DNA of 64,000 nt from Flaccisagitta enflata. Its lineage: Eukaryota; Chaetognatha; Sagittoidea; Aphragmophora. The translations under genes were made by a program, and so were the position numbers. Shown one piece after another: positions 33,986-44,788 of the stretch. The stretch lies in assembly GCA_965153355.1 (NCBI GenBank), contig OZ231126.1, positions 34,782,001 through 34,846,000 of the forward strand, read 5' to 3'. A model generated the notes under the pieces. It searched no databases. It was given only the letters and a program-made list of their open reading frames with translations, and was not told the DNA's origin. Every line of letters begins with the position of its first letter. Position 1 is the first letter of the stretch.

Positions 33986-35001
33986 GTACATTCCGAGCAA
34001 ACCCCACTAAAACTGGAGGATAATTTTTTGATACCTTAATTTCAATTTCTTAGTTTCATTTTAGGTATCAATGCTAATTAAAGGACGCTTAATTCCTTGA
34101 ACATATTTGGCAGTTAAAAAACATAGCTCATGAAATCAAAGTCCATGAAGACTTCATTTTAGAGTGTTTTAACCTTGACCATTAGCAGTCTATGGACAAA
34201 ACGAGGAGAGTAGGTTTTGCTGATCACCGTTATGATGCTTTGGCGTAGTTGATTTTAAAATGTAGGTTTGTAATTATCTCATAGAAATTTACTAAAGACT
34301 GAAAGAATTAACGGAAGAACGATTACTACCTGTAGCAATTGTTCAAAATATAGGTTTGTAATAACCTTGAAAAAAATAACTTAGGACTGAAAGAAACTAA
34401 CGAAAGAATGATTACTACCTGTAATAATCGTTCTTGCAATAGTTTCTTTCAGTCCTCAGTCATTTTCGATGAGGTAATTACAAGCCTACATTTCGACTGA
34501 TTACTGGTAGTAATTCTTCTTCCGTTAATTTCAGTCCTTAACATCATACCGGTGATCAGCCAAATCTACTTCTCTCGTTTGGTCCATAGACTTAGATTCA
34601 ACAGAAAATCTTACCTATTTTTGAAAAAAAAATCAACTCAATCTGACAATTAGTACAGGTTTAATGGCCATTTTAAGTTTTTTAGGACAATTGTCCTAAA
34701 AAAACTTTGGATAATTGTCCTAAAAAACTTAAAATGACTGTAAAACTTGAACCAATAGAGCTGTTTTTTTTTTTAACATGAAGTTAAATTTTCTGCTGAA
34801 TCTAATGGTTTAGGTTACAACACTCTAAAATGAAGTCTTCATGGACTTTGATTACATGAGTTATGTTTTTTAACTGCCAAATATGTTCAAGGAATTAAGC
34901 GTCCTTTAATTAACGTAGATGCCAAAAATGAGGCTAGGGAAATGAAATTAAGGTATCAAAAATTTATCCTCCAGTTTTAGTTGGGTTTGTTCGGAATGTA
35001 C
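33986..35001. mobile_element. FB2 fold-back, duplication copy 2
   Basis: As 4,481-5,501 with scattered changes. Confidence 0.8.
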
Positions 35002-35351
35002 TGTGTAATTAGATCTACAAAAAATATCAAGGACATGTTCAGAACATTTCAGCCTTAAAATTGCAAAAATTTAAAGATGTCCCAGCCTCAACATTTTTAT
35101 TGGTCCTTATGTACTGAAAAGAGAGTATATCATATAAACTGAAAAGAGTGTTTATCATATAAGTTCATTCAATTCCCTACACATTTTCAATATCATAGGT
35201 GTAAAACTAATTAGCTTTGAAACAATGTGGTATCAGTGTAACAATTTGTGGACATACAGTAAATTCGTGTTTTCCCTCCGCGAATTCCCGGATGCAATTA
35301 AAACACCAATTACGGGTCAACACCAACGACCGCGATCAAGCTTACACGTAC

Positions 35352-35510
35352 CTGAAATACCGAAGACAACAGCGATGGGGTTATTGTAGAGGACAAGGGA
35401 ATCCAGGAAAAAAGTTGAGTAAGGCAAGTCAATGCTTGATTGCAAATAATCCTCGCCTCATCATCGAGTGGTGGAGCGTGCCAGCCCAGTTTATGCTTCG
35501 CCAACGGAGA
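35352..35510 (-). CDS. XPO6: XPO6 exon 5, copy 2 (proximal)
   Basis: Exon of 53 codons, phase 0 at both ends. The translation includes ICNQALTCLTQLF and FSWIPLSSTITPSLL, nearly the same as the vertebrate exportin-6 helix pair ending at the motif read as SITPSLL. The acceptor is GATTCTTTCAG|TCTCCG and the donor is TTTCAG|GTACGTG on the minus strand. The sequence is repeated exactly, as far as I compared, at 5,852-6,010. Immediately to its right the two copies part: copy 2 carries a long perfect palindrome starting at 35,589, which copy 1 lacks. Confidence 0.87.
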
Positions 35511-35588
35511 CTGAAAGAATCAGTGTGAAGACACGGTAAGAAACGCCAAGAATCAATATCATGCAATGCAATACTCATTTATGTAATT

Positions 35589-36416
35589 TTTTGTTATGAA
35601 TCACTTGGTTTGGAATTTTGTGTTCACTCAACACCTTGGACCATCAGCTTCCAGAAAAACCAAAGCTTTAGGTTCTTCCTTTAAACAGTGAGAATATAGA
35701 GGGCCCATCGTACTGTACTTTATTTGCATAAAAACCGCAGTAATTAAAAAGAATTATGGAAGTGATACTGATTAATTGTAACGATTGATTACAATCACAT
35801 TACAGACAGGACCCTAATAAGAACTGAGGAGGGACCCAAAGTTTAGCAGCCCCCCCTAAAGTTTACATGGTTCAAGTAATTTTCTTTTTTCTAGAGGTCG
35901 TTGGCACTTCTGATGGATACAATTGGCGCCACCTTGGCAATTTTTGAATTTCCACTTAGAACACCCCTAAATTTTCAAAATTGATAAAAAAATAGTTTGA
36001 TTTTTTGGGGCTACATTTAGTGATTTAACTAAATTTAGGGGTGTTCTAAGTGGAAATTCAAAAATTGCCAAGGTGGCGCCAATTGTATCCATCAGAGGTG
36101 CCAACGACCTCTAGAAAAAAAAAAATTACTTGAACCATGTAAACTTTAGGGGGGGCTGCTAAACTTTGGGTCCCTCCTCTGTTCTTATTAGGGTCCTGTC
36201 TGTAATGTGATTGTAATCAATCGTTACAATTAATCAGTATCACTTCCATAATTCTTTTTAATTACTGCGGTTTTTATGCAAATAAAGTACAGTACGATGG
36301 GCCCTCTATATTCTCACTGTTTAAAGGAAGAACCTAAAGCTTTGGTTTTTCTGGAAGCTGATGGTCCAAGGTGTTGAGTGAACACAAAATTCCAAACCAA
36401 GTGATTCATAACAAAA
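35589..36416. repeat. 828-bp near-perfect palindrome
   Basis: Centred at 36,002/36,003. The middle part is the TACAGACAGGACCC MITE (35,801-36,204); the symmetry continues about 212 bp beyond it on both sides. In copy 1 only the right flank has this sequence. Confidence 0.9.
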
Positions 36417-36443
36417 CCGCCAATTGATATCTCCATATTGCAT

Positions 36444-36539
36444 GTGGCGCGCTAGCTCTGTTGATAGAGTGATGAACTTGTAAAAGTACGATTTCTTTCT
36501 CATCAGTGACACAGGTTCAAATCCCCAGTGGAGCTGCAC
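36444..36539 (+). ncRNA. tRNA-like sequence, duplication copy 2
   Basis: Same A-box-like and B-box motifs and T-run as 6,915-7,010. Confidence 0.42.
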
Positions 36540-37099
36540 TTTTTTTCTTTTTGGTCAACAGTTAGATTAGAGGAATAAAACTATATTCACTCGTAAAAGC
36601 TCTTGCTCATCAGTCAGAAAACCATAATTGAAGCTACTTCATTAGAATAGTGAAGCAGGAAATGACCCTCCATCTGAGGTCCTCATTGCTCCTATGGTAC
36701 TGTATAAATACTCATATATTCCCCCCTTTTTAAGACTGGCGATGTTCTTATAATTGTTCTTATTTTTTTCCACATCTGAGCCTCAATGTTCTTATAAACA
36801 ATGTTCTTGGTCAAAGAAATGAGTGTAGTCATTACTTGCAATTTAAGTCTTGATACATTTGTCCGATTCCTACAGACGGGACCCTAATAACGAGCGGATG
36901 AGGGACCCAATTGTTACTTGCCCCCCCCCCCCCTTACAGCTCACATGGTTCATTCAATATCCTCACTTGCCGCGGCGGCTTACACCTTAAGTGGATACAA
37001 TTGGCACCACTGAGAGGATTTTTCAATTTCCACCTTAAACCCCCTTAACGGGCCAATTTTACGTCAACATATAAGAAAAAAAATCTTAAAAGAGTATGG

Positions 37100-39267
37100 G
37101 TCCGCGACTGGGTCAGACGGCAAGAGCCAAACGGCGTTGTCAAATGTGGCGCCTTGCCAACGGCGCTGTCAAATGGCGCTGTCAAATGGCGCTGTCAAAC
37201 GGCTTTGTCAAACGGAGTTGTCAAACGGCGCTGTCGCAGGGCGTTGTCATAGGGCGCTGTTACAGGGCGTTGTCATAGGGCGCTGTCATACGGCGTTGTC
37301 AAGGGGCGTTGTCATACGGCGCTGTCATGTGGCGTTGCCAGACGGCGTACTCACACAGCGCTGTCATAGGGCGTTGTCATAGGGCGTGCTGTCAAACGGC
37401 GCTGTCAAACGGCGCTTGTCAAACGGCGCTGTCAAACGGCGTTGTCAAACGGCGCGGTCAAACGGGCGCTTGTCAAACGTTTTGTAAACGGCCTTGTCAA
37501 ACGGCCTTGCCAAACGGGCGTTGTCAAACGGCCTTGTCAAACGGCCTGTCAAACGCCTTGTCAAACGGCCTTGTCAAACGGCCCGTCAAACGCGCCTTGT
37601 CAAACGGCCTGTCAAACGCCTTCACAAACGGCCCGTCAAACGGCCTTGTCAAACGGCCTTGTCAAACGGCCTTGTCAAACGGCCTCGTCAAACGGCCTTG
37701 TCAAAACGCCTGCTCAACGGTTTTGTCAAACGCCTTGTCAAACGGCTTTGTCAAACGGCGTTGTCAAACGGCGTTGTCAAACGGCGTTGTCAAACGGCGT
37801 TGTCAAACGGGCGTGGTCAAACGGGCGTTGTCAAACTGGCGTTGTCAAACGGGCGTTGTCAAATGGGCGGTTAAAACGGCGCGCTTGTCAAACGGGCGTT
37901 GTCAAACGGGCGCGCGTTGTCAAACGGCGTTGTCAAACGGGCGTTGTCAAACGGGCGTTGTCAAACGGCGCTACAAACGGGCGCGAAAGTCAAACGGCGC
38001 GATCAAGCTGTCAAGCTGCTAAGCCAGCCGCGCGGTTGCCAGCGCTGGTCAAGCGGCTTTGCCAAACGGCGCTGCCAACCGCGTCAAACGGCGCGAGCCA
38101 ACGGCGCGACAAACGGGCGTTGTCGGAACGGCGCTGCCGGAACGGCGCTAGTCAAACGGCGTTGTCAAACGGCGCGGCGTTCAAACGCGTTGTCAAACGG
38201 CGTTGCCAACGGGCGTTGCTAAACGGGCGCTGTCAAACGGCGCTGTCAAACGGTTTAACAAATAGCATGCCATAATCTTTACAAATCAAATAAGCATGTT
38301 GAGTGCTTTCCATTTAGAGACCATATACCAAATTTCAGCTAAATTGGTTGAAAATGCCAAAGTTATGCAATATTTCTCACTTTTAGGTTGGTTATGGTAA
38401 ATGTTTGGCCAGTTAGCATGCTAAAATCTTTTACTCAAATTCGAAAATACATATGTTGAGTCTTTCTTATTTAGGACTACATACCAAATTTTAACCAAAT
38501 CGGTAGAAAAATGCCAAAGTTATGTATGTTGTTCACTTTTAGGCTGGTATGCTAGTTTGGTGGTAGGCTGGTTTAGCCATTTAGCATGCTAAAATCTTTA
38601 CAAATCAAATGATATTATGTTGAGTCCTTCCATTTAGAGACTACATACCAAGTTTTAACCAAATCTTGGTTGAAAATGCCAAAGTTATGCAATGTTTTTC
38701 ACTTTTAGGTCTGGTAGGCTGGTTGGGTGGTAGGCCGGTTTGGCCAGTTAGCATGCTAAAATCTTTACAAATCAAATACAAATGTTGAGTCCATCCATTT
38801 AGAGACTACATACCAAGTTTTAACCAAATTGGTTGAAAAATGCCAAAGTTATGCACGTTTTTCACTTTTAGGCTGGTAGGCTGGTAGGCTGGTAGGCCTG
38901 TTTGAAAAGTTAGCATGCTAAAATCTTTACAATTCAAATACATATGTTGAGTTCTTCCATTTAAGGACTACATACCAATTTTTAACCAAATCGGTTGAAA
39001 AATGCCAAAGTTACGTACGTTTTTCGCTTTTAGGCTAGTAGGCTGGTTGGGCCAGTTGGGTGGGTCGGATCATAACATACGCATAGGCTGCATAGGCTGC
39101 AAAGCGGCTTACCCTAATACAACTTCCCTACCAAATATGAAGCAAATCGGTCAAGGCGTTCAAAAGTTAGCCCATTTTTAAAAGTGTGGACGACGACAAC
39201 GACGATAACGACAACACCCACCCGCCTCGAATTATAGTCCGCGTCGGAATGGTATTCCGTCGCGGAC
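37100..39267 (+). mobile_element. GTCCGCGAC-type satellite-carrying element (copy 2)
   Basis: Start GTCCGCGACTGGG; terminal hairpin 39,237-39,267, then AAAAA. Same inner order as copy 1, but the 13-bp array (37,115-38,255) is full of single-base indels and mixed units, and the first 160-bp units also carry indels. Confidence 0.63.
37115..38255. repeat. Irregular 13-bp minisatellite array
   Basis: Mixed units (TCAAACGGCGCTG, TCAAACGGGCGTTG, TCAAACGGCCTTG and others) with frequent 12- and 14-mers, unlike the regular array of copy 1. Confidence 0.93.
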
Positions 39268-39644
39268 AAAAAGTTGAGATGAAAATTCAATTTTTTGGGC
39301 TTTTGGGATGGTATGAAGGGGCTTAGGGTGGAAATTGAAAAATCGCCACGGTGGCGCTATTTCTATTCACCCAAGCTGTCAACCGCCGCTACAATTGTGG
39401 AAACTAATTGAATCATGTGAGCTGTAAGGGGGGCCATGTAACACTTAGGGTCCCTCCTACGCTCTTATTAGGGTCCCGTCTGTAGAAGCTTGACCGAGCA
39501 GTGCATGCATAGACATGCCTAGACCTCCCTTCAGAGTTGAAAAGAGTTGAACTTGAAGACTGGATGGGCAAGCACACGCGGAGATCATGAGCCGCCGACA
39601 AGACAGTGAACTGACATGAGGGTCAGATTAATTTCCAAGTGTAA

Positions 39645-40253
39645 TACTACCCGAATTAAAAAAAACGCAAGTTTTTCTGTAGCTCATTTGTACACCTTTG
39701 GTTCACTTGAGACATTATTTATCGGTGACCAAATTTAAGCTTTTTTCAAGGGCTTTCTTTTGAGCGCAATCCCACATCTGTAGCTTTATTCGTTTAGAAG
39801 GTATACTCAAAAGAAGGTGCAGGGGTCCAAATTTCAAAATGCAGTCAGAGACAAAAAAAAGGTTCTTTTGGGGTGAAGGTGATGAAATAATTGCACCACC
39901 ATGAGAATCAGGCACAGGCATTGTTTAACCCATGCTGTCTGCTTATTTAGTTTTTGTATTTGAGTTCAATGTTTGTAACAAAAAATGAAGCACCGAATAT
40001 GATTAATTACAATAAAACCTTAAGAATCATCATGGCCTCTTAACTGAAAACCTAAGGCAAAAATTTCTTAAGTATACATCACTTTTGCATGGGAATTTCT
40101 CCGCATCAGCTTGATTCTGAAGGCTAACTCATGGATATGATGCATGGAAGCTCAAATAAACCAAAGCTGCTCACAAAATGCTGCTCAGAAGGAAGTCTTT
40201 ATCACTTCTATAAAAAACTTTCGTTTTTTTTATATTTTTTAATTCGGGTAGTA
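39645..40253. mobile_element. TACTACCCGAATTAAAA element (copy 2)
   Basis: Counterpart of 10,054-10,657. Confidence 0.65.
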
Positions 40254-40361
40254 CAACGTGAAGATTACAAAAACCTTAAAAAAGGTTAGCACCCCTACTT
40301 ACAGCTAATGACAAAACTTACACAGGGTTGTGTGGGGTATCATTCTGTAGCTTATCACAGT

Positions 40362-40530
40362 ACAATTTACGCCACCAAGGCGATTTTTTAATTTCGCCTC
40401 CGCTCTTGAGAAATCTTACCCCAAACATTGGTGCCGGACATCCTCTTGGAGGTAAAAAAATCCGCCGCTTAAAGTGAATATGTCTTGAACGGAGGTGAAA
40501 TTCAAAATTCGCCTCGGTGGCGTAAATTGT
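40362..40530. mobile_element. Short palindromic MITE-like element (copy 2)
   Basis: Counterpart of 10,766-10,934. Confidence 0.63.
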
Positions 40531-40887
40531 ATTGAGACAACCTATTGAATGATGCCATACACGACCATGTGGCTAAGGCGACATGAGCTGCAAGGGGAGA
40601 TACTATACCTTTTCCGTTATCCTCACGTTGTATTCAACGTGCGTGTGTAGATTGGCTAGTACTTAGGCAGTCTGAATTGCAATTGAAACGTGCTCAAGCT
40701 TACTAAAATGGCAAGTTAACAAACTATACGTTGACCAGACAGAACCGATTTTTTAAAGAACGTTAGGCTTCAAATCGTAAAAAAATTAAAGAACATGCTG
40801 GGAACATTGGAAGGCTTCATTTCTTGAAAAATTTAAGAACATTAGGCTCAAAATTTTAAAAATCTGAAAACATCTTTTTTAAGGGCT

Positions 40888-41105
40888 CTTTTTAGTTGCG
40901 GACACGCAACTCTATAAGAGGCTTTGTCCGTCCGTCGGTCGGTCGGTCGGTCGGTTGGTGGTCCGTCACGCTCGAGTTGAAAACGCTGAGAAACTCACAT
41001 TTTACGATGCTGCAGCTGTCATTGAATGGGTGTGATGTTAGTGTGGGGAAGGGGTTTAAGAGGTTGGGGGTTGGCTGCCCCTGCCCACTCGTCTGCAACG
41101 ATATT
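40888..41105 (-). mobile_element. GTTGCG-hairpin element (copy 2)
   Basis: Counterpart of 11,299-11,520 with small deletions. Confidence 0.62.
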
Positions 41106-41504
41106 GTGACCCCGCGTCACTTCTGTTTTAATGATTGTTCTTTGTAAATACATAAACTCTATCTTTTATATTCAGCAAATCATGTCTCACTTTATATTAA
41201 ATGTATCTTTCTACTTTTATTGTAGAATCTTTTTTCAGGCGGTCCCGGTGTATTTTATGCCATTTACATTCGAATTTTGCGCTATATTTTCCATCCAAGG
41301 CTCAATTCACTTTAAACGTTTGAACCTGCTGCTTTGTTGTTTTATTGAAATTTTCCTTTCTTTTCTCCTTAATGACAAATTTAAATTAATTAATAAAATT
41401 TTCTACTGAAAGTTGAAAAATGCATTTTTATCAAGAACAATTTAAGAACGTTGAAGCCTTGAAACTGCTAAAAATTTAAGATTAATGAAGGTTTGCCCAA
41501 AAAA

Positions 41505-42213
41505 CAGAGGGGCGAACGTAAAAATTTTTTTAACATGTTTTTAACGGTTTTTAACATTTTTTTAACAGATTTTAACAGATTTCAACAAGTCAAAAATTTA
41601 AAGAGGTGCCCGTTAAAAACATTTTAACGCGGACTTTATCTGATTAAAAGCTCCTTTTTTATGTTAAAACTGTCTTTGTAAAGTTATTAAAAGTCCTGTT
41701 TAACTTTTTAAAATATCTAATAGATGTTAAAAGGTTTTTAACACACTTTTTAACAAAATGTTAAAAACCTTTTTAACTGGGTGTTAAAACCCTTTTTAAC
41801 TGGGTGTTAAAAACCTTTTAACAAGTTAAAAACCTTTTTAACAGGTTGTGCAAACAGTTTTTAACAAGCTGTTAAAAACCTTTTTAACAAGCTGTTAAAA
41901 ACCTTTTTAATAGGTTGGTAAAACACTTTTCAACACACTGTTAAAAACCTGTTTAACAAGCTGTTAAAAACCTTTTTAACAAGCTATTAAAAACCTTTTT
42001 AGCATGACTGTTGAATAAATAGTTTTAAACCTCTCAAAAAGCCGTTAAAAACCTGTTTAACCACCATTTTTTACAGGGACCCTAGCTTTTTGACAGTTTT
42101 TAACAAGTCCCTAAAATAAAAGAGGGTCCCCGCTGTTAAAAACTGTTAAATTGTCAAAAAATGTTAAAAACTGTTAAAAACCGATTAAAAATTTTTTAAC
42201 GTTCGCCCCTCTG
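41505..42213. mobile_element. GTTAAAAACC fold-back array (copy 2)
   Basis: Counterpart of 11,917-12,624; several units differ in sequence and length. Confidence 0.75.
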
Positions 42214-42410
42214 AAAAAATGACATTCTTTTAAGAAACAAAGTGTACGCGGACGGACATGCACAGCAAAACTCGTCTCAACTCGTTTAAACTCGTTTCAA
42301 CCCGTTTCAACCCGTTTAATCTCAAAACTTAGATACGGATAAACAGAAAGCACTGACAAGCTAACAGTCAGGGGTACCTAGCACCCAAAGATAGTGGATA
42401 AAAAAATTAC

Positions 42411-42587
42411 CTGGAACATGGTGGATAAAAGAGCGGAGGAGGGCGGAGGAGAAGCAAATATATTTCCCGTCGGCGTGTTCCGACCGGAGGCATTGGGTGT
42501 ACCGTGTGGGTTACCAACAAACGTTCCATTATCGGTTGAGGATGAAAGTCCGTTGGTTGGTGATGGCGGGGGTGTAGTGGTTGCGCT
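42411..42587 (-). CDS. XPO6: XPO6 exon 4, copy 2 (proximal)
   Basis: Exon of 59 codons, phase 0 at both ends, encoding the low-complexity Ser/Thr/Pro loop of exportin-6. TTTPPPSPTNG matches the PPPSPT motif that vertebrate XPO6 has between two groups of HEAT repeats; the remainder (Asn/Gly/Thr-rich, ending ..SALLSTMFQ) is poorly conserved, as expected for a loop. The acceptor is TTTCCCTCAG|AGCGCA and the donor is TTCCAG|GTAATT on the minus strand. An identical coding sequence is present at 12,822-12,998; the only difference near the border is the acceptor, CCCTCAG here and CCTTTAG there, both usable. By position this is the copy adjacent to exon 3. Confidence 0.82.
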
Positions 42588-42717
42588 CTGAGGGAAACGG
42601 AAAGAAGGGGGGGGGGAAGAATTGACGATCGTAATACTACAAACTATGCGTTGTGTTGAAATCATTTTCTGTACACAAATTTTTTGTTTCAGGACCAAAT
42701 TTATAAGAACGTGCTAA

Positions 42718-42940
42718 CAACATTTTTGGTCTTGAATCTGAAATAACACACAGAACATTTTTGGTCTTGAATCTGAAATAACACACAGAACATTTTTGGT
42801 CTTGAATCTGAAACAGAACATTTTTGGTCTTGAATCTGAAACAACAGAACATTTTTGGTCTTGAATCTGAAACAAAACACACAAACACACACACGCACCC
42901 GCACACACACACACACAGACAGACACACACACACACACAA
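42718..42940. repeat. 28-35-bp minisatellite and CA run (copy 2)
   Basis: Counterpart of 13,130-13,361; the CA run is about 12 nt shorter. Confidence 0.9.
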
Positions 42941-42984
42941 AATTGCCGAGATACAGCTTCATATAGTTTTGAGCCATTGAGGTT

Positions 42985-43411
42985 TACACTCTTTAGAGTA
43001 AGGACAAAGTTTATGAGGACATCGAGGCTGAAATTTTGCCAAAAATTAAGGACATTTTAAGAATGCCCAGCCTCAGATTTGCAAAAAAAATTTTTTGATT
43101 CAAAGTTTAGATTGTATTTACGCAAGTTCTTAAAAAAATAACCATGTTTAAAAGAAATGATAGCATTCATTTTTGCTAAATGATAAGATATTCTATGAAT
43201 AATAACTACAAAGCAATTATTATCATATCTAACTTGTGTTTCATGATACTGAACATCAATTACTTCAATGCATAAAACATAATCGTAAGAAAATCATAAA
43301 AAGTATTAAGGACACGCTAAGAACATTTCAGTCTGAAATTTACTAAAATCTTAGGACATCCCAGCCTTGGAAAAAATTTACTGGTCCTTATATAAAAAAA
43401 AAAAGAGTGTA
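42985..43411. mobile_element. TACACT...AAGGAC element (copy 2)
   Basis: Counterpart of 13,406-13,832. Confidence 0.65.
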
Positions 43412-44177
43412 CCCCGGTATCAAAATTTCAAACTAATTTGTTTTCTTTTTTTACCAGTAATGGCGGCTGTCGCCGTGGGGAAAAAAGTCATAAGCACTGG
43501 TCACTTTTCACTAAATTTTTGCCTTTTGTCACTTCAATTTTTTTTACTAGTTTGCTTAAATCAAAACCAATTGTATGTATTGATTGCATGCTCAAACTAA
43601 CATATAAGTACATTTTTGATCCTATTTAAAATTATAAAAAAAAGAGAATGATCAATTTTATCGGAAGCCCAAATCAGCCTTATAAGTTCCTAGATTCTCA
43701 CAAAAGAAAAGAAAATCTATGTTACTCTTGAATATGTCAAAAAGTCAAAGACTTACTTCGACTTTTTCCCGATAAAACATATTATTTATTCAGACTGGGT
43801 TCTCAAAATTTTTTTTGCCGTTTTGAGGATCAATGTCTCTTAAACTGTTATTTTTTCAACGCAAAAAAGTGTATAAATACATCAATAAGTAATGTTCTAT
43901 GTGTCTTAATAAAAATACGGTTGAATCCCGCACCAACGGATTTCAAAGGACTAACAATTTTTTTTTGTTATTTGCGTAATTCTATTAAAGCCAACATTTA
44001 TAAAAAAAGAAAATAGGTTGAATGGACCAGGAATTAGTGTCTGTTTACAGCGGAATTCCGTAAGAAGCGGGTCCGATAGAGCGGGGTTTAACTGTACTTG
44101 TTCAGTAACATAGAACATTGAGAATCATGCCCAACTTAACAGGCAAAACTATGAAAGTGGTTTTTTTCCAAAAACAA

Positions 44178-44516
44178 GGCCGGATACACGGCTACCCTAG
44201 TCGCGTGCGGGTGGGCAGGAGCAGTGCTCAAGAAGGTCACTAGGTTATCTCAGCAGGAGCAGTATGCTCAAAAAGCTCAAAACCCTGAAAAAGTATTAGT
44301 CAGAATGTGGGCACTCACCCGTGGCCCTGCTTACAAGGTTGTGGTTAAAGTTGTGGGGGGAGGGGGGTATGAAGGAAAAGGAGGAGAAAACTCCTGATAT
44401 GTGTGATAGCACAGGTCAACAACCCCTACGGGGCCGCTGCCTAAAAAGAGGACCGACCGATGGACCGAGTGACGGACCGACATAGCAGGGTGTAGAGTCG
44501 CTCAGCACGCGACTAA
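44178..44516 (+). mobile_element. Family A element with inner insertion (copy 2)
   Basis: Counterpart of 14,601-14,937; the 3' hairpin has a changed stem base (GTCGCTCAGCACGCGAC). Confidence 0.68.
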
Positions 44517-44788
44517 AAGCCTCCAATTTTCCAGAAAATTTTGAACCTTTATTTTAATAAGAATTATGAAATAATCTCCTCAAAAATTTCCAAACCAGAA
44601 TCTTTGCCTGGATTTCTTCTTATTTTGGTCTTAAAATTTTGGAAAATCTGACACTGCAAAACCAAGGCCGGATATACGGCTACCAAAGTCGCGTGCGGGT
44701 GGGCAAGGGCCATATTTGAGGTCACCAGACCATTTGGGCAGGAGCAGAGGTCAAATAAATAATATCATAAAAAAAGCTTCAAAATTAC

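Larger units (their letters stand above)
36871..39484. mobile_element. TACAGACGGGACCC MITE-like element, interrupted (copy 2)
   Basis: Counterpart of 7,344-9,893. Confidence 0.72.

Noticed and set aside
42378-42698. A longer stand-alone 106-codon gene at exon 4
   Set aside because: Residues outside 42,411-42,587 are intron; consensus splice sites and the XPO6 loop motif define the exon.
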